From contig NZ_MRCD01000067.1 of assembly GCF_001904745.1 (NCBI RefSeq), positions 10,048-51,339 of the forward strand: a stretch of DNA of 41,292 nucleotides. The letters run 5' to 3'. Each line of letters begins with the position of its first letter. Positions within the stretch are counted from its first letter, which is position 1. Under the pieces are notes generated by a model. It was not told the DNA's origin and searched no databases. It saw nothing but the letters and a program-made list of their open reading frames with translations. Shown in pieces: positions 27,662-36,827 of this stretch. Made by a program: the position numbers and the translations under genes. The stretch comes from Calothrix sp. HK-06 (GTDB lineage: Bacteria; Cyanobacteriota; Cyanobacteriia; Cyanobacteriales; Nostocaceae).

Positions 27662-27667
27662 TCACTT

Positions 27668-28423
27668 ATGAGCCGAATCATCGCAGTCTTTAACCAGGCG
27701 GGAGGTGTTGCCAAAACCACGCTTACTCAGAACCTGGGCTACCAACTAGGGCAACTGGGACATCGTGTCCTACTTATTGACATAGACCCCCAAGCCAGTT
27801 TAACTATATTTATGGGCTTGGTTCCGAGAGATTTAGAGCAAACTGTCCACAATGCTATTGTGGAGGAACAACCCCTGCCTATTGTTGAGAAAATTCATGG
27901 TATGGATTTAGTCCCTGCTAATATTTCTCTCAGTACGGCGGAAATGCAATTAGTTAGTGCAGTAATGCGGGATTTCCGCCTGAAAGAGGCTATTGAATTA
28001 GTCGAAGAAGGTTATGATTTTATATTGATAGATTGCCCTCCCAGTTTGGGACTGCTTTCTTACCTCTCGCTTGTAGCTGCCACTCATGTTCTTGTGCCTC
28101 TAGAAACCCATTTCAAAGCTTTTGAGGGGACAGGTGAACTGTTAAAAACGGTGGCTACTGTTCGTAACAAACCCAACCGTAAATTGCAAATAGCCGGATT
28201 TGTGCCGACAAAATATGACGCGCGCAATTCCCAGGACACTCGTACTTTAGCAGCCATCACCGAACAACTAGCAGGCGCCGGGACTATCTTTCCCCCTATT
28301 CCTCGCTCTACTGCTTTTGTTGATGCATCAGAAGAGCGAATGCCCCTTGCGGTGTATGAACCAAAGCATCCCTCTGTTGAAATTTTGAAAAAAATAGCCT
28401 CCTTCTTAGAGTCATTACAATGA
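27668..28423 (+). CDS. parA: ParA-type partition ATPase
   Basis: 251 residues. The deviant Walker A motif is at 9-18 (NQAGGVAKTT), with the signature Lys-Thr-Thr. Walker A' (VLLIDIDPQASLT) and Walker B (YDFILIDCPPSLGLLSYLSL) follow. The protein lacks an N-terminal HTH, so it is the short (type Ib/chromosomal-like) form. The QAGGVAKTT variant is common on cyanobacterial plasmids. I chose the ATG at 27668 because the Walker motif then lies close to the N-terminus. The stop overlaps the parB start as ATGA. ParA forms ATP-dependent gradients on the nucleoid that move ParB-parS complexes, and so segregates the replicon. Confidence 0.92.
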   Translation: MSRIIAVFNQAGGVAKTTLTQNLGYQLGQLGHRVLLIDIDPQASLTIFMGLVPRDLEQTVHNAIVEEQPLPIVEKIHGMDLVPANISLSTAEMQLVSAVMRDFRLKEAIELVEEGYDFILIDCPPSLGLLSYLSLVAATHVLVPLETHFKAFEGTGELLKTVATVRNKPNRKLQIAGFVPTKYDARNSQDTRTLAAITEQLAGAGTIFPPIPRSTAFVDASEERMPLAVYEPKHPSVEILKKIASFLESLQ

Positions 28424-29454
28424 GACGCACTAAAACCAGCCAACCCCTTAAAAGCAAAATTGAAGTACCTTGGGACACTACAGGCGCCCTGAATTCCGAG
28501 CCTCAAGTGTCTATCCCTTTAGACAAGATTTCTCTGCCACCGACACAACCGCGCCGTTATTTTGATTCTGAGGCATTAAGGCAGTTAACTGAGTCTATAA
28601 AACAGCATGGCATTTTGCAACCGTTATTGGTACGCCTTGTTGGGAAAGGTAAACACGAATTAGTAGCAGGTGAGCGACGCTACCGTGCTGCATTAGAAAT
28701 AGGATTAAAAGAAGTTCCTGTTGTTATTAGAGAGTTAGACGATAACGCTGCTTATCAACTGGCATTGATAGAAAACTTACTGCGAGAAGACCTTAACCCA
28801 GTTGAGGAAACCGAAGGCATCCTGCAACTGCTGGCTCTTAAACTTGGTCGAAATATTGAAGCAATTCCGCCATTACTACGGCGCCTGCAACACGAGCGCA
28901 AAGCTGCGGCTAAAGCTTCCAATAACGTTATTGGAAAAAAACAGTTAGATTCAGAGGATGCTGATAATTTAGATGAGAATAATGATGTTAAGTCAAATGT
29001 TGTAGAGTCTGAGTCAGATGATAAATATTCTAATCCAGACCTAAAGATTGTTGAAGAAGTGTTTGATGGCTTGGGGTTAATGACTTGGGAATCGTTTGCT
29101 AATAACCGCTTGCCGTTGTTAAACCTTCCAGAAGATATTCTTGATGCATTACGAAAAGGCGCCGTTGAGTATACTAAAGCGAAAGCCATTGCCCAGATTC
29201 AGGATAATTCGGAGCGCGCGGCTTTTTTAGAACAAGCTATTGCCCAAAACTGGTCTTTAAGCGAAATTAAGCAATATATTAGTGAGAATAAAACCCCAAA
29301 TACCGAAAAAACTGAGCCGAACAATTACAAAGAGCGCTTTACTGCTGCGACTACCAAGTTAAAAAAGTCGCCTATTTGGTCAGACCCATCTAAGCGCAAA
29401 CAGGTGGAAAAATTGCTCTTACAATTGGAGACGCTGGTAAATGCGGGGATATAG
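28420..29454 (+). CDS. parB: ParB-type centromere-binding protein / CTPase
   Basis: 344 residues. The ParB N-terminal domain has PTQPRRYFD (41-49) and the CTP-binding motif AGERRYRAALEIG (83-95). ALIENLLREDLNPVEETEGI follows. A variable Asp/Asn-rich stretch lies at about 170-200. A DNA-binding region comes next (MTWESFANNRLPLLNLPEDI, then ALRKGAVEYTKAKAIA), with a basic C-terminus. One copy of the 20-bp palindrome lies inside the gene at 28917-28936 (coding SNNVIGK), so the protein may spread from its own gene. It is cotranscribed with parA. Three GGCGCC sites are in the gene. Confidence 0.9.
   Translation: MRRTKTSQPLKSKIEVPWDTTGALNSEPQVSIPLDKISLPPTQPRRYFDSEALRQLTESIKQHGILQPLLVRLVGKGKHELVAGERRYRAALEIGLKEVPVVIRELDDNAAYQLALIENLLREDLNPVEETEGILQLLALKLGRNIEAIPPLLRRLQHERKAAAKASNNVIGKKQLDSEDADNLDENNDVKSNVVESESDDKYSNPDLKIVEEVFDGLGLMTWESFANNRLPLLNLPEDILDALRKGAVEYTKAKAIAQIQDNSERAAFLEQAIAQNWSLSEIKQYISENKTPNTEKTEPNNYKERFTAATTKLKKSPIWSDPSKRKQVEKLLLQLETLVNAGI
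28917..28936. promoter_or_regulatory. Candidate parS site 2, inside parB
   Basis: A perfect TTCCAATAACGTTATTGGAA within the coding sequence, in the linker between the N-terminal and DNA-binding regions. An exact palindrome kept at a coding position suggests selection on DNA. Confidence 0.65.
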
Positions 29455-29508
29455 GGTGGCGCCTGCTATTTATCTTAAGGAAAGATAACTTGTAATTTCT
29501 GATAAGAA

Positions 29509-30003
29509 ATGGATATCAACCAACAAAAAGAACAATTTAGCATCACCTATATCAGAGCCATTGCCGCCGTTGCAGGTTATTCTTTATATAGGCCAGAGGT
29601 TGATAACGACAGCGTAGATTTAGGCATGGTTAGTACAGGTGGTACAGGTAAAATCGTTGCCCCTAGACTAGAACTACAACTAAAATCTACAGCCAGAAAT
29701 CTCAGCAATGAGAACTATATTAATTATCCCCTCAAGCTCAAAAATTATAATGATTTAAAAATAAACGCCCTTGTCCCTCGGATTTTAGTAATTGTTTTGA
29801 TTCCAGAAAAAATAACCGACTGGATAAAACAAACAGAGGACGAACTGTGTCTGAGATATTGTGCTTACTGGGTATCCTTACGCGGAATGGCAGACACCGA
29901 AAATACAACTAATGTTACTATTGAAATACCCCGTAGTAACCAGTTTACCCCCTTATCACTCCAAGCCATGATTGAACGCATTAGTTCGGGAGGACTGCCA
30001 TGA
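29509..30003 (+). CDS. DUF4365-type predicted nuclease, module 2
   Basis: 164 residues, homologous to 10605-11108. The likely active-site residues are Glu8, Asp37 (DNDSVDLGM), Glu55-x-Gln57-x-Lys59 (RLELQLKST). Shared later blocks are LVIVLIPEKITDWI and CAYWVSLRG. It lies 54 bp after parB on the same strand and could be cotranscribed with parAB. The stop overlaps the next start as ATGA. Identity to module 1 looks moderate, so the two copies are not a recent duplication. Confidence 0.75.
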   Translation: MDINQQKEQFSITYIRAIAAVAGYSLYRPEVDNDSVDLGMVSTGGTGKIVAPRLELQLKSTARNLSNENYINYPLKLKNYNDLKINALVPRILVIVLIPEKITDWIKQTEDELCLRYCAYWVSLRGMADTENTTNVTIEIPRSNQFTPLSLQAMIERISSGGLP

Positions 30004-30536
30004 AAGTTACCACCAAAGATAGTCAAATACTCAAATCTGTTAGCCCTGATGTCTTGCAGGCACACTTACAAGCAACAGGTTGGCACGAAACCGGACGTAT
30101 CTATAATGATGCTGGGGCAATTTGGCGCCTTAAAAAAGATGCCGCGACTGAATATGAAATTTTGCTACCTCTCCAACATGATTTAGGTGATTATGCCGAA
30201 AGAATCAACGACATATTAAAAACATTATCAGTAGTAGAAAATCGTGACTCCTTTGATATATTAAGCGAATTTATTACCAATTATCCCAACTTCACCGTGC
30301 AAGGTGTGGTTATGCAAATCGCTACTCCTAGAAGCGATAAACTGAGTGGAGAAGTTACTTTGCTATGTTCAGTGTTTGATAAATTACAAGAAATTAAAAC
30401 GAACCTCGCAGACCATGATTACATCTTAGCTATTAAAGCCTATCAGGAACGTTTACCAATTCGCTGCACAGGTGATTTGGTTAAAGAAGATAATCATTTT
30501 ATCCTGAAAAATACGCGCGTGTTTGCAAATCAATAA
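30000..30536 (+). CDS. Conserved partner protein of DUF4365, module 2
   Basis: 178 residues, homologous to 11105-11638. Shared blocks are YEILLPLQ, a VENRDS helix, QIATPRSDKLSGEVTLL and LADHDYILAIKAYQERLPI, then CTGDLVKEDNHFILKN. It is soluble, with no known domain. The start overlaps the nuclease-like stop, as in module 1. The C-terminal third is the best conserved part and is the likely contact or active region (inference). Confidence 0.7.
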   Translation: MKVTTKDSQILKSVSPDVLQAHLQATGWHETGRIYNDAGAIWRLKKDAATEYEILLPLQHDLGDYAERINDILKTLSVVENRDSFDILSEFITNYPNFTVQGVVMQIATPRSDKLSGEVTLLCSVFDKLQEIKTNLADHDYILAIKAYQERLPIRCTGDLVKEDNHFILKNTRVFANQ

Positions 30537-30570
30537 CATTTAAGAGCCACATAAAGGTTTAAATATAAAA

Positions 30571-31100
30571 CTCGATGGTTTATCAGCTGATGCTGACCTA
30601 GAACTGGCGCAGGATAGTAATAACGATGGGCTTATTGACTCTGATGAAATTATTAGCACTTCTGAGTTGGAAGGCTCTGATGCAGCGGTCAAGACCACAT
30701 CTTTGGTGAAGCAGGTAACGACACTCTCAATGGTGGCGATGGCGATGATAAATTATTCGGTGGTGATGGTAATGATTCGCTATTTGGCGGTCAAGGTAAC
30801 GACCAACTTGTTGGCGATGCCGGAGACGATATTCTACTAGGTGGTAGTGGGGATAATATCCTGACTGGTGGACTTGGTAAGGATATATTTGTCTTATCAA
30901 ATGAAGGTAAAAACACTATCACCGACTTCCAACATGGTTTGGATTTAATTGGTTTGAGTGGTGGATTAACGTTCGGGTCGCTATCAATTACTGCTCAAAA
31001 TGGTGGCACGGTTATCAGTACTATTAACAATCAACCGCTAGCATTTTTAGCTTCGGTTAACTCTAATTTGATTACCGCGTCTGATTTTGCTCTGGTTTAA
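30571..31100 (+). pseudogene. RTX/haemolysin-type Ca-binding protein, C-terminal remnant
   Basis: The start reads LDGLSADADLELAQDSNNDG, then frameshifts near 30690 into HIFGEAGNDTLNGGDGDD. RTX nonapeptides of the GGxGxDxLx type follow: GGDGNDSLF, GGQGNDQLV, GDAGDDILL, GGSGDNILT. The usual end is GGLGKDIFVLS ... ITDFQHGLDLIGLSGGL to a TAA. There is no start region. Such proteins are exported by type I secretion. This is a dead tail of a much larger gene. Confidence 0.8.
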
Positions 31101-31110
31101 CATGTACTAA

Positions 31111-31152
31111 TTGTGTGTAAAAACGCGATAATATAAGTGTTTTTACACACAA
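31111..31152. terminator. Strong hairpin, probable bidirectional terminator
   Basis: TTGTGTGTAAAAAC and GTTTTTACACACAA form a perfect 14-bp stem with A/T-rich flanks. It lies between the RTX remnant and the convergent protease gene. Confidence 0.65.
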
Positions 31153-31195
31153 ATTATGTTGATTTTGATGTGTAGCAGGCAACCCGCTACATAGA

Positions 31196-31215
31196 TTCCA
31201 ATAACGTTATTGGAA
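31196..31215. promoter_or_regulatory. Candidate parS site 3
   Basis: A perfect TTCCAATAACGTTATTGGAA, 12 bp past the 3' end of the protease gene. It is intergenic. Confidence 0.65.
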
Positions 31216-31227
31216 AAGACTAAAACC

Positions 31228-32250
31228 TTAATATATTCCTACGCTGTTAAAAGCTGCGGCAATCGCTCCCAACTTTTTTTGCTTAATAATGGTAGAATCT
31301 TTACGAAATAGAGTTTTTGCAATATTCTCAATAGCTAAACGGCTATGAATAAAACCAGATTGTTTACCGAGCCGTTTTAAAGCTTGATAGAACAATACTG
31401 CTACAGTACTTACATCGAATAGATATTCGTTTGTTTCGTTATCCTGAGAAATTAGTAATTTGTAAGCAGCGTAGCTATGGATGCTACAGTTATGATGAAC
31501 TCCACCATTATCTTGCTCGTATGTCAAGTGGAGAAAATTGTCCATGTGTTTTGGATGATCTATCTGCTGGGTCTGACCATCAATGATGAATATAGAATTA
31601 CACCTACTAGGCTGCTGCAAATCCCTGAAGGCGCAACCTTGTTCGCCAAAACCATTTCCTATCTCCCAGTTCCAACTTCCAACATCAGGGTTGTGAAAGT
31701 TTGAAATCAAAATAGCAAAAATATCAGCGTAGGATTCGTCAAGCGCTCCTGATTCATATATATAATCAAAGTCAGCAGTCCAACTTGTTAAGCCGTGAGT
31801 AAATTCATGAGCAACTATATCTTGTGAAACGGCAAAACAAAGGAGTGTATTATTAACTTGAGATTGTCCAAAAAATGCCTGTTGAAGTTTTGGAGACCAC
31901 CAAGCTTCTTTATCCTGCTTCTGATTTGAATCATCTTCAACACACTGAATACTAGAAATGTAGTACGCTATGGTTTCATCTGATAGACTATACTTTAATA
32001 CGTTTTGGAAAAATATAGCCACATCACGAGTATTGGCATATGCACTAATGCTTTGGGTATTCTGGAATGGATGCTTAAATATCTTTCTGCCAGGTAAAGC
32101 TTCTGTTCTATAGCTACGAATGTAATGGGTACATGCTTTGAGTACTGTATCCTCAAAGTATAAAGTTGGCTCTGAATTAGTGACCTCTTCAAAAACGAGG
32201 GTACGCTCCTGACCAAAATAATCTTGAATTGTTTCCTCTCTCTGCGCCAA
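31228..32250 (-). CDS. Thermolysin-like (M4) metalloprotease, catalytic part
   Basis: 340 residues. The zinc site is VAHEFTHGLT (His148, Glu149, His152), with the third ligand Glu172 in SGALDESYADIF. The catalytic His252 is in YEQDNGGVHHNCSIHSYAAY. These are the complete M4 active-site elements. The N-terminal sequence ALERRYKELA, just upstream of the first Met in another frame, belongs to this protein, as does the propeptide at 32276. A one-base frameshift near 32277 therefore separates them. There is no signal peptide in either part, as in other cyanobacterial M4 proteins. If the frameshift is real, the catalytic part would be made without its propeptide and may not fold. Confidence 0.8.
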   Translation of the reverse strand: MAQREETIQDYFGQERTLVFEEVTNSEPTLYFEDTVLKACTHYIRSYRTEALPGRKIFKHPFQNTQSISAYANTRDVAIFFQNVLKYSLSDETIAYYISSIQCVEDDSNQKQDKEAWWSPKLQQAFFGQSQVNNTLLCFAVSQDIVAHEFTHGLTSWTADFDYIYESGALDESYADIFAILISNFHNPDVGSWNWEIGNGFGEQGCAFRDLQQPSRCNSIFIIDGQTQQIDHPKHMDNFLHLTYEQDNGGVHHNCSIHSYAAYKLLISQDNETNEYLFDVSTVAVLFYQALKRLGKQSGFIHSRLAIENIAKTLFRKDSTIIKQKKLGAIAAAFNSVGIY

Positions 32251-32275
32251 CTCTTTGTACCTTCGTTCTAAAGCT

Positions 32276-33031
32276 TTACCTAATAGTTTTCACACGAGGT
32301 AATTTGGACACTAAGTCCCCTGTGTGAGCATCAATTACATAGTCTACCATTTCTTGTATTGATTCACACATTTTATCATCGTTACTTTTACCAATTTGAG
32401 TTTCGACTAAGTACACCAGGCGCCATTGTCCATCTTGTTGATGCTTATGCTCTTTATCTTGAGAACGTATAGAGTCAAAGTAATAGTAAAGAGTGGATTT
32501 TAAAATCGAATTTTTTAAGTCACGTTTGGTCAAATTTTGAATTATGTCTTTAAGTTCATTCGACTGAATTGTAGGATTCTTATCAATACCAGTGGGAATA
32601 CCAATGGCTGAGTTGATTGCAAGTAGTTCGTTCTCCTCATCTATTTCTACACTTACCTGGGCGCCGTATACAGGAATATCTTTGTATTTCTGATGGAATT
32701 TGATTGTGTGTGTATTAGCTAGCTTCCAAGTTTCAATACCTACACTTTCCAACTCGGTCTCGCTAGTTAACGAAGAATGAGATTGAACAAAACTTCGTTT
32801 CGACTCAGCTTCCCATTTCAATATAGTTATTAATAACCGATGTGCTACTTCCCTAAGCTTATTTACCAAATCATCCGTGATTCCAGCTTTTCCAGATTCT
32901 TTAACTTTTGCTAACTTTCTTGCTATCTCAGCTTCTTTGGCTATTTTGGATGCGTTTGCCTCTCTCAATGCCTTAGTAAGCTGATCATCTTTAATGGCGC
33001 CGTCTTCGGAATGAAAAGTCAAAATACTCAT
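32276..33031 (-). CDS. Propeptide (FTP-like) part of the split M4 protease
   Basis: About 251 residues, beginning MSILTFHSEDGAIKDDQLTK at an ATG with GGAGG 8 nt upstream. A charged helix follows. Then comes an FTP/PepSY-like propeptide domain (THTIKFHQKYKDIPVYGAQV, SVEIDEENELLAINSAIG) and the strand pattern QWRLVYLVETQ ... YVIDAHTGDLVSKLPRV. This domain normally covers the active site of M4 proteases until removed. The frame stops at AGG TAA; a +1 shift there restores the frame into the catalytic part. Confidence 0.7.
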   Translation of the reverse strand: MSILTFHSEDGAIKDDQLTKALREANASKIAKEAEIARKLAKVKESGKAGITDDLVNKLREVAHRLLITILKWEAESKRSFVQSHSSLTSETELESVGIETWKLANTHTIKFHQKYKDIPVYGAQVSVEIDEENELLAINSAIGIPTGIDKNPTIQSNELKDIIQNLTKRDLKNSILKSTLYYYFDSIRSQDKEHKHQQDGQWRLVYLVETQIGKSNDDKMCESIQEMVDYVIDAHTGDLVSKLPRVKTIR

Positions 33032-33160
33032 ACCATTCCTCCAGGTAAAGCTAGGATTCTGGTGATTTGATAAAGGATTATCCACTTATAAGTTCAACTA
33101 TGGTTTAACTTTGCTTAACGAAAGTCGTTAACTACTACGATTAGCGGCATGTAAAAATAA

Positions 33161-33547
33161 TTTGTACAAACTTGATGCTTTCACATCAAAGTTACTTATT
33201 TTTGATATTTAATATACAATTTGTACAAGTAGTATACACAATCTTGTATACGTATATCAATACTATACATATACATTACTACAAAATGTATGTCAATCTC
33301 TATACAAATTGTACAGTGTGATTACTGAAAAAGTAATCTATTAGATAGCTAAATTCTATTGCCGCAAAGCTGTCAAGCTTGATAAAACAGGCAATTTGAA
33401 GCAAATAGGTATTGTGCGAACTAATGTATTTTATTTGCCGAGACTCCTTATGTAGCTTGCTATTAACCTAATAACTGCTACTAAGCGTGTACATGTTGTA
33501 CAATTATAATTACCTTTAGATATAATAAATGTACATTTTGCACAAAA
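33161..33547. promoter_or_regulatory. Five TTTGTACAAA-like palindromes in a divergent promoter region
   Basis: TTTGTACAAA (33161), TTTGTACAAG (33220), ATTGTACAGT (33308), GTTGTACAAT (33495) and TTTTGCACAAAA (33536) lie between the protease and the 1077-residue gene. This gap is about 560 bp, very AT-rich and gene-free. The sites look like operators for one dimeric regulator; the last is 47 bp before the large gene. Confidence 0.45.
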
Positions 33548-33593
33548 AAACATCTGGTTAGAAACAGAGTTATACAGAACTAAGGTTTAAGGT

Positions 33594-36500
33594 ATGCGGA
33601 AGCAGAATAATCACTCTGAAAGTGACGAAAGCTCACCCAACTCTAGCTCATCTGAAAGTAAAGATTCTTTAAGTTATGAGAATCGTCGTTATGGCGATTC
33701 ATACAGAGCTAGTACCGTGTATAAATATTTGCTCGACCATTTTACCGATTTAGGGGTAAATGAAAAGGAAAATATTATTAAACCCAACGAGAGTAGTATT
33801 GCTAATCAATGGGGTCAAAAAAATAATCGAATTTTTATTAGACGTGTTTTACGTTCAGTACTGACTGAATACTATAGTGAAAAAGAAAGAATCTCTGTAG
33901 TTCCAGGTTTGACTCTTGGAAAGCTAGTAGAAATTTTAGAAGGAATTCAAGCATACCGAACTGCAAAAAGATTGGAAATACAAGATTCAGAAATATCCCT
34001 AACTTTAACTAGAGCAGAGAAATTAAGGGTATTTCGTCTCTATTATCAGTTAACTTTGGAAGAGAAAAAAATATTAAACCTCCCCGTACATTCAGGAGAA
34101 GCGATTCTACATGAGTTTTTATTAACTGTTACAGACCCCAATACAGGTTTAAAACCTGAAGATAGTTTACTGTTTTACAAAAAAATAACAGATATTTTTT
34201 ATAATTCATTTAATCAAACAAATTTTCACAGCAGATTAAATATATCTGTTTCAGTCACGGATATAATTCAGAAGAATATTGAGGTGATACTAGAAAAACT
34301 TTATCAAGGAATAAATGAAGATTTAAAAGTACAAAAAATCAAAGAGCTTGTCAGAAAAATTTGTAATGAAATCAGTAGAATCGAATTGCAATCTGGTTTC
34401 AGACAATATAAATCTCTGTTAAAAAATGAAATTATTACTGATGCAGAAAAGCAGAATAATAGCCTATTACCTCCTAAATTTATAGAGCATTTAACTCGCT
34501 GTATTGTAGAAAATGAAGCACTAAGTGACGATTTTCCTATTCATTTAAAACATTTGGAAATTGAGAAAATACATCCATTACCTCTGTATTTGAAAACAGA
34601 AGAGCAGAAGTTTGGTTTGCTCAATCCGCTCTTGTTAGAAGATGACGAAGATGTGGAAGATGTTGTTGGTTTAAAAAATCAATTTGCGTACAAAATAAGA
34701 GTACATTTTTATATAAAAATCCCTGACAATTACCAAGCTTGGATTGCAGGAGAATATCATCAAGTTAGTTTTTTTAATGAAAATGAAAATAAATTAGAAT
34801 TTTTTGAAGAAATTTCTGGTATTGGCAGTCCTATCCATAATATTATTGCGGCAATCAATAGAGTATTATTGTGGGATATTCCTAGTTTAAGTAACTATTT
34901 ACCGTTAGCTCGTGACATTTTAAATAATAACGAATTTTTTGGTAGCTCCAGTCTCGTTTGGTCTTATTGCTTGGTTAACCTCTGTAAGAAATCTGATATT
35001 GAAAAAGCAATTCAAGAAAATAAACTTTATGATGAAATAATTTCTAATAATGAAGCAATTTACGGTGAGTACTGCGGGTTTGATAGTGTGGAAACAGCTG
35101 CGAAAGCTGCACTACAAGCCAGGTTAAGAGCAATTAAGCAAACTGGAATCAAGCCAGAAATTTATTTTACTGAGCTATGCCATCGCGTTGAAGAAGTAAA
35201 TGCGCTACGACAAGCAGAAAATTATTTAACTTTTTATCCGTTTTCTTTGAAAGCAATGGAAGGTTATTTAAATAAAACAATTTTCTATAATCGTTATCGT
35301 GTCGTAGACAACAATTTAAATTTTGTAGAATTAAATGATGGTAAGGCATGGAGTATAGTTGCTTATTATGCTCATTTAACTATAACTGAATCTTATCTTC
35401 AAGAAGGTCTTTACCGTATTGCTAAAAAATATTTAGATGTTTTAGAACCTCACATTATAGAAGCCAAAAAAGGCAAGAATAAATGTTTTCGCGATTTTAT
35501 ATTTGTCATGTATGAGCTTTGCCAGTTTAGGTATCATTACTTGACAGATTTAGAAGATATAGAAAGTCGTGAATCGCATTCAGACCGCGCTATAGCTATT
35601 CGCACAGCTACAGATAGTTTAAATAATGCTGAAGAATATCTAAAAAATATCTTGAGAAAATACTACATTGTTGATGCATGTGGTCAAAGTAATTTCCATC
35701 CATTCTTCTATCTTTTATCAAGGGTATATGCACACCGGGCGAAACTTTACATCTTCACATCTTCTTATACTGACCACCCTGGTAATAGATGGGATGCTTT
35801 AATACAACCAATTCATTTGTTAGAGAAAGCACGAATTTATGCAGCTAGAGATGCAAATCCGGCACTTTCTGCTTATTGGTCTGCCTATCAAAGTTGGTGC
35901 TATTTAATAGTGGCATATTTAGGAGACTACAACCAACCAACTAAAGGATTTAGCAGAGAAGAGTGTATAGATTGGTCTAAGCGACTGATAGACCATGCCT
36001 TAATTTGCTACAAAAAAATTGGTAAAATATGCTACCAACAAATTAAAGATAATGGAGGCAGAATAACTGAGTTGAAAAAGGAAGAGGATGGTAAATATTA
36101 TGAGCATTATGGGGATACGCGGATACAGGGTGTCCCTCTTATTAAAGAATTAAGTAAGGGAAGTGATGAATCTGAACAGATATACGATTCTGACAATAAT
36201 GTTATAAATTTTGATTTTTCTATTTTTATTGATATTTTTACAGAACATAAATCAGTATATTTATTTGGCACACATTCAAGTATTTTACTTTTTGCGATGG
36301 GGATGCTAAGGCTTTGTGATGATGAAAAAAAAGAAAGTGAAAAATTAATACAAATTAAAGAAGCTATTAGAATGTTTACGTATTGTTCTGCTATCGCTGA
36401 AGATGGAAATAAAGGTAAGAAAGATAATAATAATGAAAAACTTTATTTAGAAAGGATTTTTAACAAAGGAGATTCTCTAATTAGGGGTCTATATCCACAT

Positions 36501-36827
36501 CGTTTAACACAATTTGCGGATTTGGGAAAAATTTGGGCAGCTACATGTAAATCAATTCTACTTCTCTATAATTCGACATTTGATTGGCAAGATATCGACG
36601 AGTTACTAGAGAACTTACCAACTAGCTCTAGCAAATCAGTGTTAGATGATAATTGTGGGCAAAAGCGTTATAACGGACACTTAGAGAGTCATTGCGACCG
36701 CCTTATTCAGTATTTTGAGCAACTTAAATGTAAACGACTGAATCTGACTAACTTAACTGAGATTCGTAACAAGATTGTAAGGGATGTTTTCAAGATTATG
36801 CGCGGTGAGAGTGATGTAAAACCATAG
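33594..36827 (+). CDS. Large unrecognised protein, 1077 aa, mostly helical
   Basis: I do not recognise a family. The first ~30 residues are Ser/Asn/Glu-rich and probably disordered. The segment at about 35-110 has a folded look (YRASTVYKYLLDHF, ANQWGQKNNRIFIRRVLRSV), as in a small helical DNA- or protein-binding domain. A Glu/Asp-rich loop (LLLEDDEDVEDV) lies near 350. The middle and C-terminal parts have repeated helical pairs with TPR-like spacing (QAENYLTFYPFSLKAMEGYL, ESYLQEGLYRIAKKYLDVLE, SLNNAEEYLKNILRKYY). No Walker, HExxH or nuclease motif is visible, and there is no signal peptide. AAGG lies about 8 nt before the ATG. Not one GGCGCC is found in its 3.2 kb, and A/T content is high, so it may be recently acquired. 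It lies between candidate parS sites 3 and 4. Confidence 0.8.
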   Translation: MRKQNNHSESDESSPNSSSSESKDSLSYENRRYGDSYRASTVYKYLLDHFTDLGVNEKENIIKPNESSIANQWGQKNNRIFIRRVLRSVLTEYYSEKERISVVPGLTLGKLVEILEGIQAYRTAKRLEIQDSEISLTLTRAEKLRVFRLYYQLTLEEKKILNLPVHSGEAILHEFLLTVTDPNTGLKPEDSLLFYKKITDIFYNSFNQTNFHSRLNISVSVTDIIQKNIEVILEKLYQGINEDLKVQKIKELVRKICNEISRIELQSGFRQYKSLLKNEIITDAEKQNNSLLPPKFIEHLTRCIVENEALSDDFPIHLKHLEIEKIHPLPLYLKTEEQKFGLLNPLLLEDDEDVEDVVGLKNQFAYKIRVHFYIKIPDNYQAWIAGEYHQVSFFNENENKLEFFEEISGIGSPIHNIIAAINRVLLWDIPSLSNYLPLARDILNNNEFFGSSSLVWSYCLVNLCKKSDIEKAIQENKLYDEIISNNEAIYGEYCGFDSVETAAKAALQARLRAIKQTGIKPEIYFTELCHRVEEVNALRQAENYLTFYPFSLKAMEGYLNKTIFYNRYRVVDNNLNFVELNDGKAWSIVAYYAHLTITESYLQEGLYRIAKKYLDVLEPHIIEAKKGKNKCFRDFIFVMYELCQFRYHYLTDLEDIESRESHSDRAIAIRTATDSLNNAEEYLKNILRKYYIVDACGQSNFHPFFYLLSRVYAHRAKLYIFTSSYTDHPGNRWDALIQPIHLLEKARIYAARDANPALSAYWSAYQSWCYLIVAYLGDYNQPTKGFSREECIDWSKRLIDHALICYKKIGKICYQQIKDNGGRITELKKEEDGKYYEHYGDTRIQGVPLIKELSKGSDESEQIYDSDNNVINFDFSIFIDIFTEHKSVYLFGTHSSILLFAMGMLRLCDDEKKESEKLIQIKEAIRMFTYCSAIAEDGNKGKKDNNNEKLYLERIFNKGDSLIRGLYPHRLTQFADLGKIWAATCKSILLLYNSTFDWQDIDELLENLPTSSSKSVLDDNCGQKRYNGHLESHCDRLIQYFEQLKCKRLNLTNLTEIRNKIVRDVFKIMRGESDVKP

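Noticed and set aside
30571-31100. Functional RTX toxin
   Set aside because: No start, a frameshift near 30690 and only the last repeats remain.
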